64,000 nucleotides of DNA from Pseudomonas neuropathica (GCF_015461835.1 NZ_JACOPX010000007.1:248001-312000), one strand, 5' to 3'; counted from the stretch's first letter, positions 45,192 through 57,158 are shown. Numbers and translations: made by a program. Notes: generated by a model not told the origin, from the letters alone.

Positions 45192-46055
45192 ATGGAAATC
45201 GGTCTGCGCGAGTGGCTGATCGTCATCGGCATCATTGTGATAGCCGGTATTCTTTTCGATGGCTGGCGCCGTATGCGCGGCGGCAAGGGAAAACTGAAAT
45301 TCCGTCTTGACCGAAGTCTGTCCAACCTGCCGGACGAGGACACCAGCGCTGAGCTGTTGGGCCCGGCTCGCGTGCTGGACACCCACAAAGAGCCGCAACT
45401 GGACGAACACGATCTGCCGTCGGTGAGCATGCCGGCCCGCGAAGCACGCGAGCCTCGCGAATCCGGCTCGAAACGTGGCAAGCGTGGCAGCAATGGTCCG
45501 GCGCAGGGCGACCTGAACCTCGACCTGGATCTGGACGGCGGCCCGAGCTTCAGCAGTCGTGATGACGATTTCGCTGAAGACAGCAAGCCTGCGCCGGCGG
45601 TGGCCGACAAGGATCAGCCACAAGCTGAAGAAGTATTGGTGATCAGCGTGATCTGCCGTGATGCCGCAGGCTTCAAAGGCCCGGCGCTGTTGCAGAACAT
45701 CCTGGAAAGCGGTCTGCGTTTCGGCGAGATGGATATCTTCCACCGTCACGAAAGCATGGCCGGCAACGGTGAAGTGCTGTTCTCCATGGCCAACGCGGTC
45801 AAGCCGGGTATCTTTGATCTGGACGACATCGACCATTTCAGCACTCCGGCGGTAAGCTTCTTCCTCGGCCTGCCAGGCCCGCGTCATCCGAAGCAAGCCT
45901 TCGACGTGATGGTAGCGGCAGCCCGCAAGCTGTCGCAGGAACTGAACGGCGAACTGAAAGATGACCAGCGCAGCGTCCTGACCGCGCAGACCATCGAGCA
46001 CTACCGTCAGCGCATCGTCGAATTCGAACGTCGCGCCCTGACCCAGAAGCGCTAA
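45192..46055 (+). CDS. zipA: Cell-division protein ZipA
   Basis: 287 aa. One N-terminal membrane helix ([20 protein letters not shown]) anchors the protein, followed by a charged, low-complexity cytoplasmic linker (about 25-145). The C-terminal FtsZ-binding domain (about 150-280) begins [15 protein letters not shown] and includes [14 protein letters not shown]. ZipA tethers FtsZ to the membrane. Located between smc and ligA as in other pseudomonads. Confidence 0.96.
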   Translation: MEIGLREWLIVIGIIVIAGILFDGWRRMRGGKGKLKFRLDRSLSNLPDEDTSAELLGPARVLDTHKEPQLDEHDLPSVSMPAREAREPRESGSKRGKRGSNGPAQGDLNLDLDLDGGPSFSSRDDDFAEDSKPAPAVADKDQPQAEEVLVISVICRDAAGFKGPALLQNILESGLRFGEMDIFHRHESMAGNGEVLFSMANAVKPGIFDLDDIDHFSTPAVSFFLGLPGPRHPKQAFDVMVAAARKLSQELNGELKDDQRSVLTAQTIEHYRQRIVEFERRALTQKR

Positions 46056-46060
46056 GGCCA

Positions 46061-46145
46061 AGATCAAAAGATCGCAGCCTCGTTTCACTCGACAGCTCCT
46101 ACAGGAATGCGATTTCTGTAGGAGCTGCCGAAGGCTGCGATCTTT
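46061..46145. repeat. REP doublet after zipA, one arm of variant type
   Basis: The left arm reads GCAGCCTCGTTTCACTCGAC, replacing the usual short GCCTTCGGC loop; the right arm is standard. The same variant arm occurs at 53846-53875. Confidence 0.9.
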
Positions 46146-46171
46146 GCTTCTGCTGCCACAGATAGATGAAT

Positions 46172-48573
<2,402 letters not shown>

Positions 48574-48684
48574 GATCAAAAGATCGCAGCCTGCGGCAGC
48601 TCCTACAGGGCTAGTGTTCCACCACGATAAAGCGGGTGTTCACTGATCTCCTGTAGGAGCTGCCGCAGGCTGCGATCTTTTGAT
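48574..48684. repeat. REP doublet, TAGGAGCTGCCGAAGGCTGC family
   Basis: Two inverted units with a ~48-base centre, directly after the ligA stop. Confidence 0.9.
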
Positions 48685-48759
48685 TTTCCCACGCAGAGCG
48701 TTGGAACGATCAACCCGCAGGAATGATCTAGTCTTGGCAAGCCCCAGGGAGAGATCGCC

Positions 48760-49923
48760 ATGCACCGTTTTTTCGAGCAGCTCAGTTCCCGCATCATCGC
48801 GCCGTTCATGGGCGAATCCTCACGCAACAGCAAAGTCTGGCCGTGCCGCTGTGGCCAGTCGCTGTTCTTTCGCAACAGCCAGTGTCTGGCCTGTAATGCC
48901 ATGCTCGGTTATCAACCGGAAGAAAGTCGCCTGACCTCGCTGCAGCCGGGGCCGTATGAGGGCACCTGGACGCTCGACGCTGACCCCGAAGCCGGGCTGT
49001 TCCGCCGCTGCGCCAACCTCGATACAGCTGCCGCGTGCAACTGGCTGCTGCCGGCCAACGATCACGACAGCCTGTGCATCGCCTGCAGCCTTAACCGCAC
49101 CATCCCTGACTTGTCTGATCCAGACAACCCTGAGCGCTGGCGCAAAGTCGAAATCGCCAAACGGCGTCTCGTCGCGCAATTGATTACCCTCGGCTTACAG
49201 GTCATCCCGAAAACCGTGGATGAAGACACCGGGCTGGCCTTCGATTTCATCGGCGTCGACCTCGAAGGCAATGCGCCGATGACCGGCCACGCCAACGGCC
49301 TGATCACCCTCGACATCAAGGAAGCCGACGACGCCCACCGCGAGCAGGTGAGGGCGGCGATGCACGAACCCTATCGCACACTGCTCGGGCATTTTCGCCA
49401 TGAGGTTGGCCACTATTACTGGGATCGACTGATCGCCAACGGCCCATGGCTCGGCTCGTTCCGGAGCCTGTTCGGCGATGAGCGCGCCAGTTACGCCGAA
49501 GCGCTTGATCGTCACTATCAACAAGGCGCACCGCTGGACTGGCCACAGCACTACGTCAGCGCCTACGCAACCATGCACCCGTGGGAAGACTGGGCGGAAA
49601 CCTGGGCGCACTACCTGCATATGATGGACGCAGTGGACACGGCACTGGGTTTTGGCATGAGCGCGCGGGAAATGGATTTCGACTACCAACCGTTTCCGCC
49701 CAGCACGCTGTACGACCCGGAGCATCCCGGTGGTGAGGCGTTTCTGTCGTTCGTCAATGCGTGGATCGAATTGGCCGGCATGCTCAATGAACTGTCACGG
49801 AGCATGGGCCAGCCGGATTTCTACCCGTTCGTGCTGCCGGCGGCGGCGATTGCCAAGCTGCACTTCATTCATCTGGTGATCCAGCAGGCGGGTGGCAGGG
49901 CGGATGAGGTTTTGGCCCTGTAG
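48760..49923 (+). CDS. Putative zinc-binding metallopeptidase-like protein
   Basis: 387 aa. An N-terminal zinc ribbon is seen as CRCGQSLFF and QCLACNAML, with more cysteines in CNWLLPANDHDSLCIACSLN. Near residue 210 lies the metallopeptidase motif HEVGHYYWDRL (HExxH), and an acidic segment EDWAETWAHYLHM about 75 residues later can supply the third ligand. This matches the DUF2248-type zinc metallopeptidase family. Substrate is unknown. There is no signal peptide, so it is probably cytoplasmic. Confidence 0.85.
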   Translation: MHRFFEQLSSRIIAPFMGESSRNSKVWPCRCGQSLFFRNSQCLACNAMLGYQPEESRLTSLQPGPYEGTWTLDADPEAGLFRRCANLDTAAACNWLLPANDHDSLCIACSLNRTIPDLSDPDNPERWRKVEIAKRRLVAQLITLGLQVIPKTVDEDTGLAFDFIGVDLEGNAPMTGHANGLITLDIKEADDAHREQVRAAMHEPYRTLLGHFRHEVGHYYWDRLIANGPWLGSFRSLFGDERASYAEALDRHYQQGAPLDWPQHYVSAYATMHPWEDWAETWAHYLHMMDAVDTALGFGMSAREMDFDYQPFPPSTLYDPEHPGGEAFLSFVNAWIELAGMLNELSRSMGQPDFYPFVLPAAAIAKLHFIHLVIQQAGGRADEVLAL

Positions 49924-49948
49924 GCGCTGCCGTAGGCTGCGATCTTTA
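49921..49948. repeat. Degenerate single REP unit
   Basis: TAGGCGCTGCCGTAGGCTGC followed by GATCTTTATG looks like one decayed half of the doublet family and overlaps the preceding stop codon. Confidence 0.55.
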
Positions 49949-49989
49949 TGTCCTTGAACCCGTTCATATTTTTAATCTGCAACCAACGG

Positions 49990-50017
49990 TTGTAACTTCG
50001 TCTCAGATAGGTACAAT
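49990..50017 (+). promoter_or_regulatory. Promoter of the 4.5S RNA gene
   Basis: TTGTAA (49990-49995) and TACAAT (50012-50017) are separated by 16 bases, a good sigma-70 promoter ~25 bases before the RNA. Confidence 0.7.
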
Positions 50018-50049
50018 GGCGCGGCTCGCCGACAGGCAAGCGTCGTTAT

Positions 50050-50162
50050 GGTGACCCCATCGGTCCCCCCGCAACGATTACCCGTGAACCTGGTCAGAGC
50101 CGGAAGGCAGCAGCCACAGCGGGAACATTGTGTGCCGGGGTGTGGCTGGTGGGGTTACCACC
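50050..50162 (+). ncRNA. ffs: Signal recognition particle 4.5S RNA
   Basis: The conserved Ffh-binding apical part is present (GGTCAGAGCCGGAAGGCAGC and CAGCCACAGCGGGAA). The ends pair as GGTGACCCCA with TGGGGTTACC. Bacterial small SRP RNA is about 100-115 nt, consistent with these limits; the exact mature ends may differ by several bases. A terminator follows. Confidence 0.9.
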
Positions 50163-50189
50163 TTAGCGAACAATCGAACGCTTCAACCA

Positions 50190-50227
50190 GAACTGCATGG
50201 GTTTCGCCCACTGCGGTTTTTTTGTGT
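50190..50227 (+). terminator. Terminator after 4.5S RNA
   Basis: ACTGCATGGG pairs imperfectly with CCCACTGCGGT, followed by seven T. Confidence 0.7.
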
Positions 50228-50256
50228 CTGCGATTTGTCAGGTTGGCACAAATCCC

Positions 50257-50350
50257 TTGTAGGAGTGAGCCTGCTCGCGATGGCGGTGGGTCAGTCAACT
50301 CATGTTTGGGAGACAGGACGCCATCGCGAGCAGGCTCACTCCTACAGGGG
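50257..50350. repeat. REP doublet, GCGAGCAGGCTCACTCCTAC family
   Basis: Two inverted units between the convergent 4.5S RNA and binding-protein genes; it ends at the stop codon of the latter. Confidence 0.9.
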
Positions 50351-51100
50351 TTATGGGGTGGCTTCAGAGGACCCGGTATAGAGCCGGATAATCTCATCAA
50401 TCTCCCCGGACATTTTCATCCGCAGTAACGTGCGCAAGATCCGCTGCACCGGCACCTTCGGATCATTCCTCACATAGCAACCCACCTTTTGCTCCTGCAA
50501 CACTGCCACTGATTGCAGTTGCTGCTCCGGCATCAGGCGCTGATTGAACCAGTCCAGCGTCCACTGATTGCTCACTGCATAGCGATAACGCCCGGCCAAC
50601 AGCTTCTCCAGTACCTGCTCCTGATTGCGCGCATCTTCGCGTTGCAGTCGATCCGCATCGAACAACGGTTGCAGGGTCGGGTAGGTGTAGCCGAGGACGG
50701 TGCCGATGGATTGGCGGGGTAGGGTGGCTGGATCGGCGCTGGCCGGTTGATCCTTGCGGCTGATCAACAGGTCACGCTGAAACAGCAGCGGAATGCTCCA
50801 GATGTAATCCCCCGACTGATTCGGCAGCCACGATTGTGCGGCATAGCAGCGCACGTCGATCTCGCCGTGTTCCATGGCGCTCTGCACGCGGGCGCGGGGC
50901 AGGACGTGAAATTCGGCCGGTACACCGACCTGCGTGGCCAGGCTGAGCATCAGGTCGTAGAGAATGCCTTGGGTCGGTCGGCCGCGTTCGAATTGCACCA
51001 TCGGCATCGCCCAGCTGTCGGGCATGGCGAAGCGCAACGGGGTTTCCGCTGCCGTCACGTTCAGGCTGATTCCCAGCAACGCCCCTAAGGCCCACCGCAT
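50351..51100 (-). CDS. Periplasmic solute-binding protein, SBP_bac_3 family
   Basis: 249 aa. A signal peptide (MRWALGALLGISLNVTAAE) precedes a two-lobed bacterial extracellular solute-binding fold (ILYDLMLSLATQVGVPAEFHVLPRARVQSAMEHGEIDVRCY...). No permease or ATPase gene is beside it, so it may serve a distant transporter or a sensor. The ligand is unknown. Divergent from dnaX. Confidence 0.8.
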   Translation of the reverse strand: MRWALGALLGISLNVTAAETPLRFAMPDSWAMPMVQFERGRPTQGILYDLMLSLATQVGVPAEFHVLPRARVQSAMEHGEIDVRCYAAQSWLPNQSGDYIWSIPLLFQRDLLISRKDQPASADPATLPRQSIGTVLGYTYPTLQPLFDADRLQREDARNQEQVLEKLLAGRYRYAVSNQWTLDWFNQRLMPEQQLQSVAVLQEQKVGCYVRNDPKVPVQRILRTLLRMKMSGEIDEIIRLYTGSSEATP

Positions 51101-51245
51101 AAACGCTCCGGTAATTCCCGATCCCGAGCCGATAAAAGCCTCTGCTCATGCAGCTTAGCCATATTAGACGAGGACACCGGATGCAATTTTGCCCTTGCTC
51201 CGCTAGCATTAGCCGCTTCAGCTTCCTTCGTTGCGACGGTTTTCG

Positions 51246-53354
51246 ATGAGTTATCAGGTTCTTGCACGTAAATGGCGTCCGCGCTCGTTCCGCGAAATGG
51301 TCGGCCAGACCCATGTGCTCAAGGCTCTGATCAATGCCTTGGACAGCCAGCGGCTGCACCACGCGTACCTGTTCACCGGTACGCGCGGGGTGGGTAAAAC
51401 CACGATTGCGCGGATCATTGCCAAATGCCTGAACTGTGAGACAGGTATCACTTCCAGCCCGTGCGGCGAGTGTTCGGTGTGCCGTGAAATCGATGAGGGG
51501 CGCTTCGTCGACCTGATCGAGATCGACGCCGCGAGCCGCACCAAGGTCGAAGACACCCGCGAACTGCTCGACAACGTGCAGTACGCGCCAAGCCGTGGGC
51601 GCTTCAAGGTCTACCTGATCGACGAAGTGCATATGCTCTCCAGCCATTCCTTCAATGCGCTGCTGAAAACCCTCGAAGAGCCGCCGCCATACGTCAAGTT
51701 CATCCTGGCAACCACTGATCCGCAGAAACTTCCGGCAACGATTTTGTCGCGCTGCCTGCAGTTCTCGCTGAAGAACATGACGCCGGAGCGTGTGGTCGAG
51801 CACTTGACCCACGTTCTCACTGCCGAAAACGTACCGTTCGAAGACGATGCCCTGTGGCTGCTCGGTCGCGCCGCTGACGGTTCGATGCGTGACGCCATGA
51901 GCCTCACCGATCAGGCGATTGCTTTCGGTGAAGGCAAGGTTCTGGCCACTGACGTGCGAGCGATGCTCGGCACCCTGGATCACGGTCAGGTCTATGACGT
52001 CCTGCATTCATTGATCGAAGGCGACGCCAAGGCGTTGCTCGAAGCCGTGCGTCACCTGGCCGAACAAGGTCCGGACTGGAACGGCGTGCTCTCGGAAATT
52101 CTCAACGTGCTGCACCGCGTGGCCATCGCTCAGGCGTTGCCGGAAGGTGTCGACAATGGCCATGGCGACCGCGATCGCGTGTTGGCACTGGCGCAGGCCT
52201 TGCCGGCCGAAGACGTGCAGTTCTATTACCAGATGGGCCTGATCGGCCGCCGCGATTTGCCGCTGGCGCCGGACCCGCGTGGTGGCTTCGAAATGGTCCT
52301 GCTGCGGATGCTCGCCTTCCGGCCGGCAGATACGGCAGATGCACCGAGGCAACCGCTAAAGCCAGTGGGGATCAGCCAGGCCACAGTTGATTCCGCAAAC
52401 TCCGTGGCTGCCGCGCCTAAACCTGCGCCGGTAGTCGCTGCGGCTGTTGCGCCGGCTCCAGTGCCGGATCCAGCTCCAGCGCCGGCACCTGTTGCGATCC
52501 CGGCACCGACTCCCGAGCCTGCGCCGGTTGCGCCCGTTGCTGCGGCAGAGCCTGAACCCGCGCCGGTCGTCGCCGAAGCCGTCGTCGACCTGCCGTGGAA
52601 TGACCCGGTAGAGCCAGAGCCTGAACCCGAGCCTGCGCAGCAACCCGCCGTCGAACCAGTGCTGGAAACCACCGCCGAGCAACCCGAGTTGCCGCCGATG
52701 CCGCTGCCGACCCCGGACAGCGTCGTTCCGGAGGCGCCTGAGTGGGCCGCCGCGCCGATTCCCGAGCCGTCGGTCGCCGACGTCGATGCCGCCACCCCGG
52801 GCATGGACCTGGATGACGAGCCGCCGCTGGACGAGGATTACATCGAGCCGGACATCGATTCGGCCTACAGCTACCTCGACGAACTGGCCAGCGAACACGC
52901 TGCCGAGCCTGCCCCGGAACCCGAGCCAGAGCCGGCTGCGGCGCCGGCCACCGGTCTGGCGTTGCAGTGGTTGGAGCTGTTCCCGAAACTGCCGATCTCC
53001 GGCATGACCGGCAGCATCGCCGCCAACTGCACATTGATCGCGGTGGATGGCGATCACTGGCTGATGCACCTTGATCCGGCGCACAGCGCACTGTTCAACG
53101 CCACGCAGCAGCGCCGTCTGAACGATGCGTTGAACCAGTTCCACGGTCGCACGCTGACGCTGACCATCGAGCTGATCAAACCCGAGCAGGAAACCCCGGC
53201 TCAGGCCGCGTCCCGTCGGCGTGCCAACCGTCAGCGCGAGGCGGAGGAGTCGATTCACGGCGATCCGTTCATCCAGCAGATGGTTCAGCAGTTCGGCGCG
53301 GTGGTGCGACACGATACTATTGAACCTGTCGACGCCTTGGTCACCCAAGGCTAA
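51246..53354 (+). CDS. dnaX: DNA polymerase III subunits tau/gamma
   Basis: 702 aa clamp-loader subunit. The AAA+ ATPase has Walker A GTRGVGKTT near residue 45, a zinc-binding Cys set (CLNCETGITSSPCGECSVC) and Walker B LIDEVHML. Residues about 385-560 are an Ala/Pro/Glu-rich linker, and the last ~130 residues are the conserved tau C-terminal region that contacts DnaB and the alpha subunit. I see no A-AAA-AAG slippery site at the linker, so a short gamma form made by frameshifting is not supported here. The ATG at 51246 gives the family start MSYQVLARKWRP. Confidence 0.96.
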   Translation: MSYQVLARKWRPRSFREMVGQTHVLKALINALDSQRLHHAYLFTGTRGVGKTTIARIIAKCLNCETGITSSPCGECSVCREIDEGRFVDLIEIDAASRTKVEDTRELLDNVQYAPSRGRFKVYLIDEVHMLSSHSFNALLKTLEEPPPYVKFILATTDPQKLPATILSRCLQFSLKNMTPERVVEHLTHVLTAENVPFEDDALWLLGRAADGSMRDAMSLTDQAIAFGEGKVLATDVRAMLGTLDHGQVYDVLHSLIEGDAKALLEAVRHLAEQGPDWNGVLSEILNVLHRVAIAQALPEGVDNGHGDRDRVLALAQALPAEDVQFYYQMGLIGRRDLPLAPDPRGGFEMVLLRMLAFRPADTADAPRQPLKPVGISQATVDSANSVAAAPKPAPVVAAAVAPAPVPDPAPAPAPVAIPAPTPEPAPVAPVAAAEPEPAPVVAEAVVDLPWNDPVEPEPEPEPAQQPAVEPVLETTAEQPELPPMPLPTPDSVVPEAPEWAAAPIPEPSVADVDAATPGMDLDDEPPLDEDYIEPDIDSAYSYLDELASEHAAEPAPEPEPEPAAAPATGLALQWLELFPKLPISGMTGSIAANCTLIAVDGDHWLMHLDPAHSALFNATQQRRLNDALNQFHGRTLTLTIELIKPEQETPAQAASRRRANRQREAEESIHGDPFIQQMVQQFGAVVRHDTIEPVDALVTQG

Positions 53355-53365
53355 TAACTGAAGGT

Positions 53366-53391
53366 GCCCGGCCTCGCTGGCCGGGCGCTGT
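53366..53391 (+). terminator. Hairpin between dnaX and ybaB
   Basis: GCCCGGCC (53366-53373) pairs perfectly with GGCCGGGC (53379-53386), followed by GCTGTTTTG. A partial terminator or attenuator within a presumed operon. Confidence 0.6.
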
Positions 53392-53421
53392 TTTGATCCA
53401 AGTACTTTTGAGGTGATTCCC

Positions 53422-53760
53422 ATGATGAAAGGTGGCATGGCCGGCCTGATGAAGCAGGCACAGCAGATGCAGGAAAAAATGGCCAAGATGCAGGAAGAAC
53501 TGGCCAACGCCGAAGTCACCGGTAAGGCCGGCGGCGATATGGTCACCGTGGTGATGACCGGTCGCCACGACGTCAAAAGCGTGAGCATCGACCCAAGCCT
53601 GGTTGAAGGCATGAGCGAAGATGACAAAGAAATGCTGGAAGCGGTCATCGCCTCCGCCGTCAACGACGCAGTGCGCAAGATCGAAAAGAACAGCCAGGAC
53701 AAAATGGGCAACATGACCGCTGGCATGAACCTGCCGGCCGGTATGAAACTGCCATTCTGA
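53422..53760 (+). CDS. ybaB: YbaB/EbfC-family nucleoid-associated protein
   Basis: 112 aa, the normal length. It contains the [18 protein letters not shown] helix, the [11 protein letters not shown] strand region and [15 protein letters not shown]. Dimers bind DNA non-specifically and shape the nucleoid. The ATG at 53422 gives the usual [10 protein letters not shown] start. It lies 67 bases after dnaX, and the usual third member recR is displaced. Confidence 0.95.
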   Translation: MMKGGMAGLMKQAQQMQEKMAKMQEELANAEVTGKAGGDMVTVVMTGRHDVKSVSIDPSLVEGMSEDDKEMLEAVIASAVNDAVRKIEKNSQDKMGNMTAGMNLPAGMKLPF

Positions 53761-53791
53761 TTCGCCATCCGGCGGCAGATGAGCTACACAA

Positions 53792-53820
53792 AATGCCAGG
53801 CATTGCGCCTGGCATTTTTG
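53792..53820 (+). terminator. Intrinsic terminator after ybaB
   Basis: AATGCCAGGC (53792-53801) pairs with GCCTGGCATT (53807-53816), followed by TTTG. Confidence 0.85.
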
Positions 53821-53843
53821 TTTCTGCTTCATTAACACCGCAC

Positions 53844-53940
53844 CCTGTAGGAGCTGTCGAGTGAAACGAGGCTGCGATCTTTTGATCCTGTTGTTTTGCA
53901 AGCAAGATCAAAAGATCGCAGCGTTCCGCAGCTCCTACAT
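53844..53940. repeat. REP doublet with variant arm
   Basis: The left arm contains CTGTCGAGTGAAACGAGGCT in place of the usual loop; the right arm is near-standard (GCAGCGTTCCGCAGC). Confidence 0.9.
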
Positions 53941-54028
53941 GAATGTCGTGCGAAACATCGAACGCGCAAAAGCCTCTACGGTCTGCTCCCTATACCCGCT
54001 GAATTCACTATTCACAGGAGACGCTGAC

Positions 54029-55063
54029 ATGTCCGACTCTCTTACCCTCAACCAACGCTTCGTTCTCGCCTCGCGTCCGGTTGGCGCGCCGACCCCGGAA
54101 AACTTCCGCCTCGAACGCGAAGCCTTGCCGGATCTGCAGGACGGTCAGGTATTGTTGAAAACCCTGTACCTGTCCCTCGATCCCTACATGCGCGGGCGCA
54201 TGAGCGACGCACCGTCCTACGCCGCGCCGGTACAAATCGGTGAAGTGATGACCGGCGGCGCGGTCAGCCGTGTCGAGGATTCACGTCATCCGAAATTCCA
54301 TAAAGGTGATCTGGTGGTCGGCGCGACCGGTTGGCAGAGCCACAGCATCAGCGATGGCCGTGACATCATCCCGATCCCTGCCGGGCTGCCGAGTCCGTCG
54401 ATGGCACTGGGTGTGTTGGGCATGCCCGGCATGACCGCGTACATGGGGCTGATGGACATCGGTCAGCCGAAAGAAGGCGAAACGCTGGTGGTGGCGGCTG
54501 CGTCCGGCGCGGTCGGCTCGGTAGTCGGGCAAGTGGCCAAGATCAAAGGCCTGCGCTCGGTCGGCGTGGCCGGCGGTGCCGAGAAGTGCAAGTACGTGGT
54601 CGAAGAACTGGGTTTCGATGCCTGCATCGATCACAAAGCCGCCGACTTCGCCGAGCAACTGGCCAAGGCCTGCCCCAACGGCATCGACATCTATTACGAG
54701 AACGTCGGTGGTCATGTGTTCGATGCCGTGGTGCCGTTGCTCAACCCCAAGGCGCGCATTCCGCTGTGCGGCCTGATCGCCGGTTACAACGCCTCCGAAG
54801 CGCCAAAAGGCCCGGATCGCCTGCCGATGCTGCAACGCACGCTGCTGACCAAGCGCGTGCGCATTCAGGGCTTCATCGTGTTTGACGACTACGGTGATCG
54901 TCAGCCGGAATTCATCAGCCACATGGTGCCGTGGGTACGCGATGGCAAGGTGAAATTCCGCGAGGACGTGGTCGAAGGCCTGGAGCAGGCGCCCGAGGCG
55001 TTTATCGGTCTGCTCGAGGGGCGCAACTTCGGCAAACTGGTGGTGAAGGTCGCCCAGGACTGA
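54029..55063 (+). CDS. NADP-dependent oxidoreductase, MDR superfamily (leukotriene B4 dehydrogenase/CurA-like)
   Basis: 344 aa. There are no structural zinc cysteines; the NADP-binding VAAASGAVGSVVGQVAKIKGLRSVGVAGG is at about residues 150-180, and LSLDPYMRGRMSD near 45-57 is characteristic of this zinc-free alkenal/one reductase group, as is YYENVGG. It probably reduces alpha,beta-unsaturated aldehydes or ketones with NADPH. CAGGAG precedes the ATG at 54029. It is separated from ybaB by a terminator and REP doublet and lies 66 bases before recR. Confidence 0.9.
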   Translation: MSDSLTLNQRFVLASRPVGAPTPENFRLEREALPDLQDGQVLLKTLYLSLDPYMRGRMSDAPSYAAPVQIGEVMTGGAVSRVEDSRHPKFHKGDLVVGATGWQSHSISDGRDIIPIPAGLPSPSMALGVLGMPGMTAYMGLMDIGQPKEGETLVVAAASGAVGSVVGQVAKIKGLRSVGVAGGAEKCKYVVEELGFDACIDHKAADFAEQLAKACPNGIDIYYENVGGHVFDAVVPLLNPKARIPLCGLIAGYNASEAPKGPDRLPMLQRTLLTKRVRIQGFIVFDDYGDRQPEFISHMVPWVRDGKVKFREDVVEGLEQAPEAFIGLLEGRNFGKLVVKVAQD

Positions 55064-55129
55064 GTATTTGACGCTGGCCAGAGGCGCGGGTATAAACCGC
55101 GTCTCGTTGTTTTGTCGGACTTTTTACCC

Positions 55130-55732
55130 ATGAGCTTCAGCCCTTTGATTCGCCAACTGATCGACGCCTTGCGCACTTTGCCAGGCGTGGGTCAGAAGAC
55201 CGCCCAGCGCATGGCGTTGCAGATGCTCGAGCGTGACCGCAGCGGCGGCTTGCGCCTGGCCCAGGCCCTCAGCCAGGCCATGGAAGGGGTCGGTCACTGC
55301 CGTCAGTGCCGCACGCTGACCGAAGACGATCTGTGCCCGCAATGCGCCGATACCCGCCGTGACGATACGTTGCTGTGCGTGGTGGAAGGGCCGATGGATG
55401 TGTATGCGGTCGAGCAGACCGGTTTCCGTGGCCGCTATTTTGTGCTCAAGGGGCATTTGTCGCCGCTCGATGGCCTGGGGCCTGAGGCGATCGGCATTCC
55501 GCAGTTGATGGCGCGGATCGAAGAGGCGGGCACGTTTACCGAAGTCATCCTCGCGACCAACCCGACCGTGGAAGGTGAAGCGACGGCGCATTACATTGCT
55601 CAGCTGTTGAGCAACAAAGGCCTGATCGCCTCGCGGATCGCCCACGGCGTGCCGTTGGGTGGTGAACTGGAACTGGTCGATGGCGGCACGCTGGCGCATT
55701 CGTTTGCCGGGCGTAAACCGATTTCCCTCTAA
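55130..55732 (+). CDS. recR: Recombination-mediator protein RecR
   Basis: 200 aa, normal length. It has an N-terminal helix-hairpin-helix ([16 protein letters not shown]), a Cys4 zinc finger ([16 protein letters not shown]) and a Toprim domain with [13 protein letters not shown]. RecFOR loads RecA at gaps. The ATG at 55130 gives the family start [10 protein letters not shown]. Confidence 0.96.
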   Translation: MSFSPLIRQLIDALRTLPGVGQKTAQRMALQMLERDRSGGLRLAQALSQAMEGVGHCRQCRTLTEDDLCPQCADTRRDDTLLCVVEGPMDVYAVEQTGFRGRYFVLKGHLSPLDGLGPEAIGIPQLMARIEEAGTFTEVILATNPTVEGEATAHYIAQLLSNKGLIASRIAHGVPLGGELELVDGGTLAHSFAGRKPISL

Positions 55733-55755
55733 TTCTGTATCGCCTGTTCCGGCCT

Positions 55756-55823
55756 CATCGCGAGCAGGCTCACTCCTACATTTGGAATGCGTTTCCCTTG
55801 TAGGAGTGAGCCTGCTCGCGATC
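55756..55823. repeat. REP doublet, GCGAGCAGGCTCACTCCTAC family
   Basis: Two inverted units about 17 bases apart after recR. Confidence 0.9.
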
Positions 55824-55919
55824 GATGCGACTCGGTTTCTGAGATTCACCTCGACAATCTGGTTGAAAACCAAGCAAGCGCTCGGTTAAGTTCGGCGAAC
55901 CCTTCCGTGGAGCTCGCCC

Positions 55920-57068
55920 ATGCCTGCCTTTCAGGAATACTTCGACCCCAGCCACCAATTGGTCCGCGACAGCGTCAGACGTTTCGTCGAACGCGAGATC
56001 CTGCCAGACATTGACCAGTGGGAAGAAGCCGAAAGCTTCCCCCGTGAGCTGTACCTGAAGGCTGGCGCGGCAGGCATCCTCGGCATCGGTTATCCGGAAG
56101 CGCTGGGAGGCAGCCATGCAGGCGATCTGTTCGCCAAGGTCGCCGCCAGTGAAGAGTTGATGCGCTGCGGCTCTGGCGGCCTGGTAGCGGGGCTGGGATC
56201 GCTGGATATCGGCCTGCCACCGATCGTCAAATGGGCCCGTCCCGAGGTGCGTGATCACGTTGTGCCGCAAGTGCTCAGCGGTGAAAAGATCAGTGCCCTG
56301 GCCGTCACCGAACCCGGTGGCGGCTCCGACGTCGCCAACCTGCAAACCCGCGCGGTGCGTGACGGCGATGTCTATCGCGTCAGCGGCAGCAAAACCTTTA
56401 TCACCAGCGGCGTGCGCGCCGATTTCTACACTGTCGCGGTGCGCACCGGTGCGCCGGGGTTTGGCGGCATCAGTCTGCTGCTGATCGAGAAGGGTACGCC
56501 GGGCTTCACCGTTGGCCGTCAGTTGAAAAAAATGGGCTGGTGGGCGTCGGACACGGCTGAACTGTTCTTCGACGATTGCCGCGTGCCTGCAGGAAACCTG
56601 ATCGGCGCCGAGAACATGGGCTTCGCCTGCATCATGGGCAACTTCCAGAGTGAACGGCTGGCGTTGGCGCTGATGGCCAACATGACCTCACAGCTTGCAC
56701 TGGAACAAAGCCTGAAGTGGGCGCGCGAGCGCGAAGCGTTTGGCAAGCCGATCGGCAAATTTCAGGTGATCAAGCATCGCCTCGCCGAAATGGCGACTGC
56801 GCTCGAAGTCTCACGCGAATTTACTTACCGGCAAGCGGCGAAGATGGCGGCGGGGCAGAGTGTGATCAAGGAAATCTCCATGGCGAAGAATTTTGCCACG
56901 GACACCTCGGACCGGATCACCACCGAGGCAGTGCAGATTCTTGGTGGGCTGGGTTATATGCGCGAAAGTCTGGTGGAGCGGCTGTATCGGGATAACCGCA
57001 TTCTGTCGATTGGCGGCGGGACGCGGGAGGTGATGAACGAGATCATCAGCAAGCAGATGGGGCTTTAA
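55920..57068 (+). CDS. Acyl-CoA dehydrogenase
   Basis: 382 aa FAD flavoprotein oxidising acyl-CoA to enoyl-CoA. Both family signatures are visible: ALAVTEPGGGSDVANLQT near 120 and QILGGLGYMRESLVERLYRDNRI near the C-terminus. The chain-length or branched-chain specificity cannot be inferred. In P. aeruginosa an acyl-CoA dehydrogenase also follows recR. Confidence 0.94.
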   Translation: MPAFQEYFDPSHQLVRDSVRRFVEREILPDIDQWEEAESFPRELYLKAGAAGILGIGYPEALGGSHAGDLFAKVAASEELMRCGSGGLVAGLGSLDIGLPPIVKWARPEVRDHVVPQVLSGEKISALAVTEPGGGSDVANLQTRAVRDGDVYRVSGSKTFITSGVRADFYTVAVRTGAPGFGGISLLLIEKGTPGFTVGRQLKKMGWWASDTAELFFDDCRVPAGNLIGAENMGFACIMGNFQSERLALALMANMTSQLALEQSLKWAREREAFGKPIGKFQVIKHRLAEMATALEVSREFTYRQAAKMAAGQSVIKEISMAKNFATDTSDRITTEAVQILGGLGYMRESLVERLYRDNRILSIGGGTREVMNEIISKQMGL

Positions 57069-57071
57069 AGG

Positions 57072-57156
57072 CAAAAGATCGCAGCCTTCGGCAGCTCCTA
57101 CAGGGAAACGCACATTCCAATGTAGGAGCTGCCGAAGGCTGCGATCTTTTGATCTT
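57072..57156. repeat. REP doublet, TAGGAGCTGCCGAAGGCTGC family
   Basis: Two inverted units between convergent genes. Confidence 0.9.
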
Positions 57157-57158
57157 TA

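Noticed and set aside
52226..53768. Long frames antisense to the dnaX linker
   Set aside because: They result from Ala/Pro/Glu-rich codons of the linker and have repetitive, non-protein-like composition.
53861..54028. N-terminal extension of the oxidoreductase
   Set aside because: The extension is translated REP sequence; a good CAGGAG site supports the ATG at 54029.
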